Source: Kribbella italica (lineage in GTDB: Bacteria; Actinomycetota; Actinomycetes; Propionibacteriales; Kribbellaceae). Taken from it: a stretch of DNA of 64,000 bases. Position 1 is the first letter of the stretch. Each line of letters begins with the position of its first letter. The notes under the pieces were generated by a model, which had not been told where the DNA came from, made no database searches, and was given only the letters and a program-made list of their open reading frames with translations. The position numbers and the translations under genes are program-made. The stretch covers positions 2,294,001-2,358,000 of the forward strand of contig NZ_JACHMY010000001.1 of the NCBI RefSeq assembly GCF_014205135.1, written 5' to 3'. Below are positions 26,214 to 34,197 of this stretch, one piece after another.

Positions 26214-27776
26214 ATGATGCCGGAGAGCCGCAGCCCTGAGTTGGTGCTGCAGCGTAAGCCGTTCGGGTCGTGGTTGCTGGGGCGGGTCGACCAGAGCGCC
26301 CGGGTCCTGCGGGTCCGCGTCCAGGTGCTGCTGACCTTCTTCTCGATCGGCACCAACGTGATCGGCGCCGTAGTCGTCTTCGTGCTCGCCGTCTGGGTCC
26401 TTCCCGGCCCACCGAGCAGCGACGAGCTGAGCCTGGTCCGCTGGATCGCGTTCCCGGCGTACTTCCTGTTCGCACTGCTGGTCGGCGCGGTCTGGAGCAC
26501 CCGGCTCGCGCTGCGGGTGACCAACTGGGTGCTGGAGGACCGCCCGGCGACCCGCAAGGAACAGATCGCCACGCTCCAGCTTCCGCTGCGGCTGACGATG
26601 ATCGAGGTCTTCCTCTGGCTGCTCGGCACCGTCTTCTTCAGCCTGCTGACCCTCGCGCTCGAGCCGGAGAGCGTGCTCCGCGTTCTGGTCACCACGCTCG
26701 ACGGCGGCATTGTCACCTGCGCCGCGTCGTACCTGCTGACCGAGTTCGCCCTGCGCCCGATCGCCGCGCGCGCACTCGCCGACGGCGCGCCACCACGCCG
26801 TCTGCTGGCCGCCGGGCTGAAGGCGCGCACGGTGTTCTTCTGGGCGGCGGGTTCCGCCGTACCGGTGGCCGGGCTGATGCTCACCGCCGTGATCGCGCTG
26901 ATCGAGAAGGACGTCTCGGCGACGCGTTTGTCGGTCATCATCCTCGTGCTAGGCACGGCCGTCCTGGTCTGCGGCTGGCTGCTGACGTTGCTCTCGGCAA
27001 GGTCCGTGGTCGCCCCGGTGCGATCGGTGCGGAACGCGCTCTCGGTGATCGGGGACGGTGAACTGAACGTCCGGATCCCGGTCTTCGACGGCACCGAACT
27101 CGGCTCACTCCAGTCCGGCTTCAACCAGATGGCCGCCGGCCTGCGCGAGCGCGAACGGATCCGCGACGTCTTCGGCCGGTACGTCGGGCCGGACGTCGTC
27201 CGCGAGGCGCTGACGAGTGACTCGCTCGGCGGCGAGGAGCGGTTCGCCGCCGTACTGTTCGTCGACCTGGTCGGCTCGACCGAACTCGCCGCGGGACGCC
27301 CGCCGACCGAGGTGGTGCAACTGCTCAACCGGTTCTTCGCGATCGTCGTCGACGAGGTGGATCGCAACGACGGGTTCGTCAACAAGTTCGCCGGCGACGC
27401 CGTACTCGCCGTCTTCGGGGCGCCGACCGAGCTGCCGGACGCGGCGGGGAGCGCGCTCCGGGCCGGCCGCACGCTGGCCCGCCGGCTGACCGAAGAGTTG
27501 CCTGAGGCAACGGCCGGGGTCGGGATCACGGCCGGGACCGTCGTCGCCGGGACGGTCGGCGACGTACGGCGCTACGAGTACACGGTGATCGGCGATCCGG
27601 TGAACGAGGCGGCCCGCCTGAGCGATCTCGCCAAGCAGACCGATCACCACGTGCTCGCGTCGATGGCGGCTGTCGAGGAGTCGGCGCCCTCGGAGTCGGC
27701 GTACTGGCACGCCGGCGACGAGGTCACCGTCCGCGGGCGGCTCACCTCGACGCGTCTGGCGCACCCCAGGACCTAG
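26214..27776 (+). CDS. Membrane class III adenylate/guanylate cyclase with HAMP domain
   Basis: A 520-residue protein starting at ATG 26214 (MMPESRSPELVLQR). About six membrane helices lie in residues 35-275, followed by a HAMP linker (SARSVVAPVRSVRNALSVIG to GFNQMAAGLRERERI) and a CHD cyclase domain from about 345. Metal-binding Asp residues sit in VLFVDLVGSTELA and FAGDAVLAVFGAP, and the C-terminal VIGDPVNEAARL is typical. This is the architecture of the Rv1318c-Rv1320c group of mycobacteria. It makes cAMP or cGMP in response to a membrane signal. The stop shares CTAG with the convergent dehydrogenase gene. Confidence 0.9.
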   Translation: MMPESRSPELVLQRKPFGSWLLGRVDQSARVLRVRVQVLLTFFSIGTNVIGAVVVFVLAVWVLPGPPSSDELSLVRWIAFPAYFLFALLVGAVWSTRLALRVTNWVLEDRPATRKEQIATLQLPLRLTMIEVFLWLLGTVFFSLLTLALEPESVLRVLVTTLDGGIVTCAASYLLTEFALRPIAARALADGAPPRRLLAAGLKARTVFFWAAGSAVPVAGLMLTAVIALIEKDVSATRLSVIILVLGTAVLVCGWLLTLLSARSVVAPVRSVRNALSVIGDGELNVRIPVFDGTELGSLQSGFNQMAAGLRERERIRDVFGRYVGPDVVREALTSDSLGGEERFAAVLFVDLVGSTELAAGRPPTEVVQLLNRFFAIVVDEVDRNDGFVNKFAGDAVLAVFGAPTELPDAAGSALRAGRTLARRLTEELPEATAGVGITAGTVVAGTVGDVRRYEYTVIGDPVNEAARLSDLAKQTDHHVLASMAAVEESAPSESAYWHAGDEVTVRGRLTSTRLAHPRT

Positions 27777-28516
27777 CGACCTCCGGCGACGTCGACCATC
27801 GAACCGGTCATGTACGACGCACGGTCGGACGCCAGGAACACGATCAGCTCCGCGACCTCCTCCACCTTGCCCGGCCGGCCGAGCGGCGGCGTCGAACCGA
27901 TCCGCTCCAGCCGCCCCGCGGCGTGGATCTCGGTCTCGATCAGCCCGGGACGGATCCCGAGCACCCGGATCCCCTCCTTGGCGACCTCGTTCGCGAGCCC
28001 GACCGTCAGCGTGTCCACCGCCGCCTTGCTGGCCGCGTAGTCGACGTACTCGCCGGCCGAGCCCAGCACGGCCCCGCGCGACGACACGTTCACGATCACG
28101 CCGCCGGCACCACCGCGCGCCGTCGACATCCGCCGTACGGCGGCCCCGGCGACCAGGAAAGCCCCGATCGCGTTGACCCGGAACACCTCCTCGAGCCGCG
28201 CCACGTCGTACTCGTCGACCCGCCCTGCGGGCGACACGATCCCCGCATTGTTGACAACGGCACTGATCGGCCCGAGCTGCTGGGTCACCTCGTCGAAGAG
28301 CCGCTCGATCTCCGCGGACTCAGCCACGTCGGCCTGTACTGCGACGGCGCGACGTCCGGCCGCCTCACAGGCAGCGACGACGCGCGCGGCCTCGTCCTCG
28401 CGCGTCCGGTAGCTGATCCCGACGTCCCACCCGTCGCCGGCCAGCGCGATCGCCGCCGCGGCACCGATCCCGCGACTCCCACCCGTCACCAGCGCGACTC
28501 CGCGCACACTCGTCAT
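27773..28516 (-). CDS. Short-chain dehydrogenase/reductase (FabG-like)
   Basis: A 247-residue classical SDR. Cofactor loop TGGSRGIGAA (near 12-21), NNAG (near 90), catalytic Ser in NVSSRG and YxxxK in YVDYAASK are all present, as is the LASDRASYMTGSMVDVAGG C-terminus. NADPH use is suggested by the Arg residues after the second strand (SYRTRED). It is a 3-oxoacyl-ACP reductase-like enzyme of unknown substrate. It lies 30 bases downstream of a GNAT gene on the same strand and converges on the cyclase gene. Confidence 0.9.
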   Translation of the reverse strand: MTSVRGVALVTGGSRGIGAAAAIALAGDGWDVGISYRTREDEAARVVAACEAAGRRAVAVQADVAESAEIERLFDEVTQQLGPISAVVNNAGIVSPAGRVDEYDVARLEEVFRVNAIGAFLVAGAAVRRMSTARGGAGGVIVNVSSRGAVLGSAGEYVDYAASKAAVDTLTVGLANEVAKEGIRVLGIRPGLIETEIHAAGRLERIGSTPPLGRPGKVEEVAELIVFLASDRASYMTGSMVDVAGGR

Positions 28517-28546
28517 ACGGCCCAGCCTTTCACGCCGTACCGGTCG

Positions 28547-29335
28547 CTACGGCGCGGGCTTGGTCACCTGCACCTGCGTCTCGGTCCCGTCGAACCCGAG
28601 CGCGCGGTAGATCCGGATCGCCAGGTACTCCGGGTCGGCGACCATCACCAGCGTCTCCGCCTTCAGCTCCCCGAACCCGTACGTCGATGCGGTGTGGACC
28701 AAGGTCGATGCGATCCCCTGCCCGCGATCGTCCGGATGCGTCTGCACGTCCTGGAACCGAGCCACTCCCGCCCCGTCCGTCAACAGCCCGAGCGAAGCCT
28801 GCAGCCGATCGCCGTCGAACGCCCCGAACCACTGCCCGTGCCCCGCCTCGACGACCGCCCGGTGCGCCGCTTCGCGCCGCCGTACGAAGTCCTCGTAGCC
28901 GTCCATCTCCATCGGGTTGGCCGCCAAGGTCAGCCGGACCTGCTGCTCCCAGTCGTCGTCACTCCCCAGAAACCGGTACGCCGACGCCAAGTTCGGCCGC
29001 GCCGGAGGCACCACTGTCCGCGCCGTCATCACCGTACTCCGCTCAACCCGAAACCCGGCGGCCGCCAACTCACCTTCGTCCCCCGCCGCCCCATCCACCG
29101 AATCAATGCCCAGGGCAACATGCCTGGCCCCCGGAAACGTCTCCGCGAAAACCTCCAGCCACCGGTCGAGCTCACCAACACCAATAGCCGACGGCAGCAA
29201 CAAAAAGTTCCCCCACCAGAACGTCGGATTAGCCGGCGTCCGCACAACAACATGGTCGCCCGCGTCCGTCACCTCACTCCCCCCAAGACCAAGCAACAAC
29301 AGATCAGTCCGATAACCAAGGCTGGTGATCTCCAC
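28547..29335 (-). CDS. GNAT N-acetyltransferase
   Basis: A 262-residue protein beginning at GTG 29335 (MEITSLGYRTDLLLLGLGG). The N-terminal 130 residues are a divergent half, and the C-terminal GNAT core has VARFQDVQTHPDDRGQGIASTLVHTAS as the acetyl-CoA loop, followed by ADPEYLAIRIYRALGF. The acceptor is unknown. Its upstream side is a gene-free, repeat-rich region, so its promoter must lie in or near 29336-29450. Confidence 0.82.
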   Translation of the reverse strand: MEITSLGYRTDLLLLGLGGSEVTDAGDHVVVRTPANPTFWWGNFLLLPSAIGVGELDRWLEVFAETFPGARHVALGIDSVDGAAGDEGELAAAGFRVERSTVMTARTVVPPARPNLASAYRFLGSDDDWEQQVRLTLAANPMEMDGYEDFVRRREAAHRAVVEAGHGQWFGAFDGDRLQASLGLLTDGAGVARFQDVQTHPDDRGQGIASTLVHTASTYGFGELKAETLVMVADPEYLAIRIYRALGFDGTETQVQVTKPAP

Positions 29336-29564
29336 GCCTCTATGTTCATCCGCCCGTCAACACATTTGTCCACCCGGCACCGACTTGGATAGCGCACGCA
29401 CAAGCCCGGCACCAGGCGAACGCGGGGACGGGACCAGCGCGGGGACGGAGACGAGTGTGGGCGCCGGGACAGGCCCCGGGGACGGAGACGAGCGGGACGG
29501 CGCGGACGAGTACCGCGCGCGGACGGCGGCCGCGGCATTTCGCGGACGGCGCACCGCGGGCGCG
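29336..29564. other. Gene-free GC-rich low-complexity segment
   Basis: No convincing gene is seen on either strand. The first 60 bases are ordinary and could hold the promoter of the minus-strand GNAT gene. From about 29420 the sequence becomes rich in GGGACG blocks, including the 15-mer GGGGACGGAGACGAG at 29441-29455 and again at 29478-29492. It grades into the tandem array that starts at 29565. Confidence 0.6.
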
Positions 29565-29756
29565 GACCACCGCGGGCGCGGACCACCGCGGGCGCGGACC
29601 ACCGCGGGCGCGGACCACCGCGGGCGCGGACCACCGCGGGCGCGGACCACCGCGGGCGCGGACCACCGCGGGCGCGGACCACCGCGGGCGCGGACCACCG
29701 CGGGCGCGGACCACCGCGGGCGCGGACCACCGCGGGCGCGGACCACCGCGGGCGCG
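29565..29756. repeat. Tandem array A: 12 perfect copies of a 16-bp unit
   Basis: GACCACCGCGGGCGCG is repeated 12 times without a mismatch over 192 bp, preceded by a shortened variant copy at 29551-29564. A 16-bp period shifts the reading frame each unit, and most frames lack stops, so long Arg/Gly-rich or Pro/Ala-rich frames appear by chance. I do not call a protein here. The unit aligns with that of array B (12 of 16 positions plus a one-base insertion). Perfect identity means recent expansion or gene-conversion-like homogenisation. Confidence 0.9.
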
Positions 29757-29871
29757 CCGTCGCCGGAGGCGACTGGCGCTTCCGGGGCGGCCGGCTCCCC
29801 TCCCTCCCCCTCCTATCCCGTCGCCTGCGCAGGCGATGTCGCGTTGCACACCGCCGAAGACAATGCCGCGG
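29757..29871 (-). repeat. Duplicated copy of the downstream gene's 3' end
   Basis: The 38 bases at 29757-29794 are identical to 30073-30110. A second block, 29834-29871, matches 30172-30209 at 32 of 38 positions; that block is the C-terminal coding part of the NAD-binding gene at 30127-31623 (GIVFGGMQRN there, GIVFGGVQRD here). The middle has diverged. It is a decaying partial duplicate lying between the two tandem arrays. Confidence 0.8.
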
Positions 29872-29885
29872 ACCAGCGGGACGCG

Positions 29886-30072
29886 GGCGAGCACGGGACG
29901 CGGATGAGCACGGGACGCGGATGAGCACGGGACGCGGATGAGCACGGGACGCGGATGAGCACGGGACGCGGATGAGCACGGGACGCGGATGAGCACGGGA
30001 CGCGGATGAGCACGGGACGCGGATGAGCACGGGACGCGGATGAGCACGGGACGCGGATGAGCACGGGACGCG
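29886..30072. repeat. Tandem array B: 10 perfect copies of a 17-bp unit plus one variant
   Basis: GATGAGCACGGGACGCG is repeated 10 times without mismatch at 29903-30072, preceded by a variant copy (GGCGAG start) at 29886-29902. The array abuts the same 38-base sequence (CCGTCGCCGGAGG...) that follows array A. Its unit is related to that of array A. It reaches to within 55 bases of the stop of the minus-strand NAD-binding gene, so it lies in that gene's 3' flank. Confidence 0.9.
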
Positions 30073-30126
30073 CCGTCGCCGGAGGCGACTGGCGCTTCCG
30101 GGGCGGCCGGCCCCTCCCGCCCCCGC

Positions 30127-31623
30127 CTATTCCCGTGTGCCGGGCGGTGCAGTCGCTTCGGCTGCTCTCGCGATGTTGCGTTGCATGCCGCCGAAAACGA
30201 TGCCGTGGAACGGTTTGATCGCCCACCAGTACAGCTGGCCCGGCAAGCCGCGGGGGTGGAAGAGCGCCCGCTGGCGGAAGATCGTGCGGCCTTCGGTGTC
30301 CTCGTCGACGATCAGTTCCAGCCAGGCCAGGCCGGGGAGGCGCATTTCGGCGCGTAGGCGCAACAGCTTCGGTTCGTCCATGTCCTCGACTCGCCACCAG
30401 TCGAGTGGGTCGCCGACCTCCAGGTCCTTCGGGTTGCGGCGACCGCGGCGCAGGCCCGGGCCGCCGAAGACCCGGTCGAGCAGGCCGCGTGCCCACCAGC
30501 CGAGGCGCCACGAGTACCACCCGTTGCCGCCGCCGATGCCTTCGATCACCGACCAGAGCTGCTCGGGAGACGCGGAGATCGCGCTCTCCCGCTCGTCGAC
30601 GTACAGCGATCCACCCGCCCAGTCCGGATCGCTCGGCAACGGATCACTCGGCACACCCGGCGTCGCAGCCGACGCCCAGCTCGTCGTCACGTCGAGGTCG
30701 TGGATCCGCTGCAGCGCAAGTTCGACCGCCCGGTCGAACCCGATCAGCCCCGGCTCCGGATCAGGCACATACCGAGCGAGGTCCTGCTCCTTGCGCACCA
30801 CCTCATGGATCAAACTGTCGACCAACGGTCGAGCGATGCTGTTCGGCACCGGCGTGACGAGTCCGACCCAATGGCTCGACAGCGACGGCGTGAGCAGCGG
30901 CAGCGTGACGATCCGCCGGCGCTTGAGATGCGCCGCGTCGGCGTACCGCTGCATCATGTCCCGGTACGTCAGCACGTCCGGCCCACCGATGTCGAACCCG
31001 CGATTCACCTCAGCCGGCATCGATGCGCTTCCGACCAGATAGTGCAGCACATCCCGTACGGCGATCGGCTGGATCCTCGTCCCCAACCAGCGCGGCGTCA
31101 CCATCACCGGCAACCGATCGGTCAGGTACCTGAGCATCTCGAACGACGCCGACCCCGACCCGAGAATCACCGCCGCCCGCAACACCGTCGTCGGTACGCC
31201 GGACGCCAGCAGGATCTCGCCGACCTCACGCCGCGAGCCGAGATGCGGCGAAAGCTCCTCGCCTTCGGGGTAGAGCCCGCCGAGGTACACGATCCGCCCG
31301 ACGCCGGCCTCCCGCGCCGCCGCCCCGAACGTGCGCGCAGTGTGCCGGTCCCGAGCCTCGAACTTCTTCCCGGTCCCGAGCGCGTGGATCAGGTAGTAGG
31401 CGACATCCACGCCCTCGAGCGCAGCCTCGACCTCGTGCCGCTCCCCCGCGTCGGCCTCGACGATCTCCACCTCGCCGTACCAGTCGCGGCTCTCCAGCCG
31501 CCGCGGATTCCGGGCCATCGCGCGGACGCGGTAGCCGGCCTTGAGCAGTTCGGGAACCAGGCGGCCGCCGATGTAGCCGGTCACACCGGTGACGAGGACG
31601 AGCTTCTGAGAGGTCACGCCCAC
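30127..31623 (-). CDS. NAD(P)-binding epimerase-like protein with C-terminal DUF2867
   Basis: A protein of about 498 residues. Residues 1-290 are an atypical SDR/NmrA-like Rossmann domain (LVLVTGVTGYIGGRLVPELL, AYYLIHALG, RIVYLGGLYP). The C-terminal 170 residues match DUF2867 (SLYVDERESAISASPEQLWSVIEGIGG, GDPLDWWRVE, FHPRGLPGQLYWWAIKPFHGIVFGGM), a SRPBCC-like fold. The start is uncertain: GTG 31623 or 31617 fits best, since ATG 31674 lies in the divergent operator region without a ribosome site. The last codons are duplicated at 29834-29871. It is divergent from an ArsR-type gene that may control it. Confidence 0.85.
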   Translation of the reverse strand: MGVTSQKLVLVTGVTGYIGGRLVPELLKAGYRVRAMARNPRRLESRDWYGEVEIVEADAGERHEVEAALEGVDVAYYLIHALGTGKKFEARDRHTARTFGAAAREAGVGRIVYLGGLYPEGEELSPHLGSRREVGEILLASGVPTTVLRAAVILGSGSASFEMLRYLTDRLPVMVTPRWLGTRIQPIAVRDVLHYLVGSASMPAEVNRGFDIGGPDVLTYRDMMQRYADAAHLKRRRIVTLPLLTPSLSSHWVGLVTPVPNSIARPLVDSLIHEVVRKEQDLARYVPDPEPGLIGFDRAVELALQRIHDLDVTTSWASAATPGVPSDPLPSDPDWAGGSLYVDERESAISASPEQLWSVIEGIGGGNGWYSWRLGWWARGLLDRVFGGPGLRRGRRNPKDLEVGDPLDWWRVEDMDEPKLLRLRAEMRLPGLAWLELIVDEDTEGRTIFRQRALFHPRGLPGQLYWWAIKPFHGIVFGGMQRNIARAAEATAPPGTRE

Positions 31624-31674
31624 CCAGGTGCCCGCCTCCGGCCACCTCCAAGCCGAACTTGTGCGCGTTGACAT

Positions 31675-31720
31675 GCAGCCATCAGGCTGCCTATCCTCGA
31701 AAGGCAGCCAATCAGCTGCC
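31675..31720. promoter_or_regulatory. Two inverted repeats in the divergent promoter (likely ArsR operator)
   Basis: GCAGCC-ATCA-GGCTGC at 31675-31690 and GGCAGC-CAATCA-GCTGCC at 31703-31720 share the same core and are separated by 12 bases. They lie just before the ArsR-SRPBCC gene and in front of the divergent NAD-binding gene. Binding by the ArsR protein is inferred. Confidence 0.6.
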
Positions 31721-31740
31721 CGTTAGGAGTGAACAGCGTG

Positions 31741-32526
31741 ATGGACGACGTGTTCCGCGCCCTCGCCGACCCGAGCCGGCGCCGCCTGCTCGACGAATTG
31801 AACGCGCGCAACGGCCAGACCCTGCGCGAGCTGTGCGCAGTCCTCGAGATGGCGCGGCAGTCGGTCAGCAAGCACCTCGCCGTACTGGAGACCGCGAACC
31901 TGGTCACCACCGTGCGGCGCGGCCGGGAGAAGTTGCACTACCTGAACGCCGAGCCGATCAACGCCATCGCGGACCGCTGGATCACCCGGTACGACCGTCG
32001 GCGGGCGCACCTGTTCGCCGACCTCAAGACCGCATTGGAGCAGCAGACCATGAGCGACAACGACTTCGTCTACACCACCTACATCCGGACCACGCCCGAG
32101 CGGTTGTGGCGGGCGCTGACCGAGCCGGAGTTCACCCAGGAGTACTGGGGCCTGCACCACGAGACCGACTGGCGGCCCGGCTCGCCGATGGAGTGGAAGA
32201 TGGGCGACGTGACGATGGCCGGCGCCGGCCAGAAGGTCGTCGAGCACGAGCCGTACCGGCGACTGGCCTACACGTGGCACGCGATCACCCCGGAGTTCGC
32301 GGCGGCCGCCGGCTTGTCCGCCGAGGACGAGGCCGCCACCAAGGACGAGCCGCTGTCGACCGTCACGTTCACCCTCGAGCCCGAGGACGATCAGGTGAAG
32401 CTCACCGTCGTCCACACCGGCTTCGAGCCCGGCAGCCGCATCCGCGAGATGGTCGGCGAGGGCTGGATCAGACTGATCGCCGACCTGAAGTCCGTCACCG
32501 AAACCAGCAAGGCCCTCCAGGGCTGA
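31741..32526 (+). CDS. ArsR-type repressor fused to an AHSA1/SRPBCC domain
   Basis: A 261-residue fusion. Residues 1-100 are an ArsR winged helix (MDDVFRALADPSRRRLLDEL, LCAVLEMARQSVSKHLAVLE, with a metal-type Cys at LCAVLE but no full metal site). Residues 105-261 are an AHSA1 domain (FVYTTYIRTTPERLWRALTEPEFTQEYWG, DWRPGSPMEW) that forms a hydrophobic ligand cavity. It probably represses its own and the divergent promoter and responds to a small molecule. AGGAG lies at 31725-31729; GTG 31738 is an alternative start. Confidence 0.9.
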   Translation: MDDVFRALADPSRRRLLDELNARNGQTLRELCAVLEMARQSVSKHLAVLETANLVTTVRRGREKLHYLNAEPINAIADRWITRYDRRRAHLFADLKTALEQQTMSDNDFVYTTYIRTTPERLWRALTEPEFTQEYWGLHHETDWRPGSPMEWKMGDVTMAGAGQKVVEHEPYRRLAYTWHAITPEFAAAAGLSAEDEAATKDEPLSTVTFTLEPEDDQVKLTVVHTGFEPGSRIREMVGEGWIRLIADLKSVTETSKALQG

Positions 32527-32570
32527 AGCCCTAGCAGCTCACCTGGCTCCCCCTCGGGCCGGCCGGGAAG

Positions 32571-32897
32571 CTACTTCTCGACCGGCCCCTTCTTCGTACT
32601 GAGGGACTCCTGGTAAATGTCGGCGTACGTCCGTGAGTCCTTGATCAGGCCGTCACAGAAGGCCGCGACGTCGGTGCCGATGAGTTCCAGGACTCCCTTG
32701 CCGGCCGCGACGCCCTCCTCGAAGAAGTCGACGATCCCGGACAGCAGGTCCCCATCGGTCAGGTCGACCGGGCCGACCTTGAAGAAGTACTTCTGCATTT
32801 CCTTGTAGACGATCTGGTAGTCCGGCGGGAGCGCCTTCACCCGCGCCTGGTGCGCCCGCCATTGCTTCTTGCCCTCGATGATGTCGTGGATGCCCAT
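32571..32897 (-). CDS. DUF1048 protein (second of a pair)
   Basis: A 108-residue soluble protein, MGIHDIIEGKKQWRAHQARVKALPPDYQ..., similar to the DUF1048 family, which has no established biochemical role. The sequence is helical, with a conserved LPPDY segment and an FFEEGVAAGKGVLELIGTDVAAFCDGLI core. It starts one base after the stop of a second DUF1048 gene, in an operon led by a PadR repressor, so the pair is likely produced together. Confidence 0.82.
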   Translation of the reverse strand: MGIHDIIEGKKQWRAHQARVKALPPDYQIVYKEMQKYFFKVGPVDLTDGDLLSGIVDFFEEGVAAGKGVLELIGTDVAAFCDGLIKDSRTYADIYQESLSTKKGPVEK

Positions 32898-32898
32898 G

Positions 32899-33255
32899 TC
32901 AGCCTCCCAGCCGTCCCAGCTTCTTCGCGACGTTCTTGTTCAACTGCTCGCGCCACCGGTCGCGGTAGGTCCGGCTTCCCTCGCCCCCGGCCAGTGCCGC
33001 ACAGAACCCCGCGACGTCGTCCCCCAGTACTTCGTCGACGCCCTGCCCCTGCGCCGCGGTCTCTTCGAGCAGCCCCAGGGCGCCGTCGAGAATCGGCATC
33101 AGGTTCCGCCCGGTGAAGTCGCCGTACGGAAGGAGCTCCGCCTTGATCTGCTCCCACGCCGCCCGGTGATCGGCCGGCAACGCCTGTGCCCGACCGTCGA
33201 ACGCCTTGTACTCCCTGGTGAGATCGCTACCGGTGATGGTCTCCCAGATGTTCAT
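32899..33255 (-). CDS. DUF1048 protein (first of a pair)
   Basis: A 118-residue protein starting at ATG 33255 (MNIWETITGSDLTREYKAF). It shares the family layout with the following gene: LPADH, a LLPYGDF/ILDGALGLLEETAAQGQGVDEVLGDDVAGFCAAL core and a basic C-terminus (NKNVAKKLGRLGG). It may be an ancient duplicate of its neighbour. The ATG overlaps the stop of the PadR gene by four bases (ATGA). DUF1048 genes are commonly found downstream of PadR regulators; function unknown. Confidence 0.82.
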   Translation of the reverse strand: MNIWETITGSDLTREYKAFDGRAQALPADHRAAWEQIKAELLPYGDFTGRNLMPILDGALGLLEETAAQGQGVDEVLGDDVAGFCAALAGGEGSRTYRDRWREQLNKNVAKKLGRLGG

Positions 33256-33578
33256 CTCCCGCCCTCCTTGAGCTTCTCGATCCGCGTGGTCACGTACTCC
33301 CACTTCGCCCAGAACGTCGCCAGCTCCCGACGCCCCGCGGCGTTGAGCGCATAGAACTTCCGCGGCGGCCCCTGCTCGGACGGCCGCTTCGTCACCTGAA
33401 CCAGCTTGTTCCGCTCCAGCCGCAACAGGATCGTGTACACGGTCCCTTCCACGACGTCACCGAACCCCAACTCGTTCAACTGCCGCGTGATGGCGTACCC
33501 GTAGGTCTCCTCACCACCGATGATCTCGAGCACACACCCTTCCAGCGTGCCCTTCAACATCTCCGTCAGGTCATCCAT
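33252..33578 (-). CDS. PadR family transcriptional regulator
   Basis: A 108-residue minimal PadR (subfamily 2). ATG 33578 starts MDDLTEMLKGTLEGCVLEII; the winged helix follows with ETYGYAITRQLNELGFGDVVEGTVYTILLRLERNKLV and the PRKFYALNAAGRREL wing. A C-terminal helix (WAKWEYVTTRIEKL) would give the dimer. It leads an operon with two DUF1048 genes. Three copies of a GGTACTCGGT half-site lie 25-70 bases upstream, very likely its autoregulatory operator. Confidence 0.92.
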   Translation of the reverse strand: MDDLTEMLKGTLEGCVLEIIGGEETYGYAITRQLNELGFGDVVEGTVYTILLRLERNKLVQVTKRPSEQGPPRKFYALNAAGRRELATFWAKWEYVTTRIEKLKEGGR

Positions 33579-33601
33579 CGCAGTCCTCTCGACCCCGTTC
33601 C

Positions 33602-33648
33602 GGTACTCGGTATCACCGAGTACCAACTACACAGTACCACCGAGTACC
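33602..33648. promoter_or_regulatory. PadR operator: inverted repeat plus a third half-site
   Basis: GGTACTCGGT at 33602-33611 and ACCGAGTACC at 33615-33624 form a perfect 10-bp dyad with a 3-base spacer. ACCGAGTACC recurs at 33639-33648. The site lies directly upstream of the PadR gene. Confidence 0.75.
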
Positions 33649-34197
33649 GCCAAAGTCCTGCAAGGTACCGATCCGAGTGGACCCGGGTCAGCCGACCACA
33701 CCCGCCCGTCCGACAACGAGCGTCACCTCACAGACCAACTCCCCCAACCACCCGAGTCCCTCCGGCGACCGGAACAAACCGTCCGGGCCGACCTCGCCCG
33801 GCCAATCTCGCCCACCACCTCAGGCCACCGCCTTCGCCCGCTACCTGACGCCACCGCCAACGCCCACCGCCGGGCACGTCACCGCCGTCGCCCACCGCCT
33901 CAGGCCATCGGTCGGGCGGGTGCTGAGCCGGCTGGACAAGGACGGACTGGCGGCGGCGCGAGGTGGGCAGGCGCGAATCAGTCGAGAGCGAGGCAATCGG
34001 GGCGCAAGCCGGTCCGGTGCGACGCGACGACGTGGTCGGGGGCGGGGCAATCGGGGCGCAAGCCGGTCCGGTGCGACGCGACGACGTGGTCGGGCGCAAG
34101 GCAGTTGGGCGCGACGGGAGGTTGGTCGGCGCGGGGTTGGCAGCTTGGCTAGCTGGGGTGGGCTGGCTTGTGGGGGCTCGGCTGGTGCTGTGGGCTG
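33649..34197. other. Gene-free region with a 49-bp direct repeat
   Basis: About 550 bases between the PadR promoter and the end of the RecQ gene hold no gene I can support. Frames on both strands are open only because of composition and give Pro/Arg/Ser-rich nonsense. The first part is C/A-rich, and the last part is G-rich. A 49-bp block at 33992-34040 is repeated exactly at 34046-34094 (54-bp period), followed by a degraded third copy. Confidence 0.6.
33992..34094. repeat. Two exact 49-bp tandem copies
   Basis: GGCAATCGGGGCGCAAGCC...GACGTGGTCGGG is present at 33992-34040 and, without change, at 34046-34094. After 34095 the sequence continues with a weak third copy (GGCAGTTGGGCGC). It lies downstream of the RecQ stop on that gene's strand. 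Confidence 0.85.

Noticed and set aside
29346-30047. Repeat proteins encoded across the tandem arrays on either strand
   Set aside because: All frames are open because the units lack stops; the period (16 or 17) shifts frame each unit, and no start with a ribosome site or known domain is seen.
29565-30072. CRISPR array
   Set aside because: Units are directly adjacent without unique spacers, and no cas genes are present.
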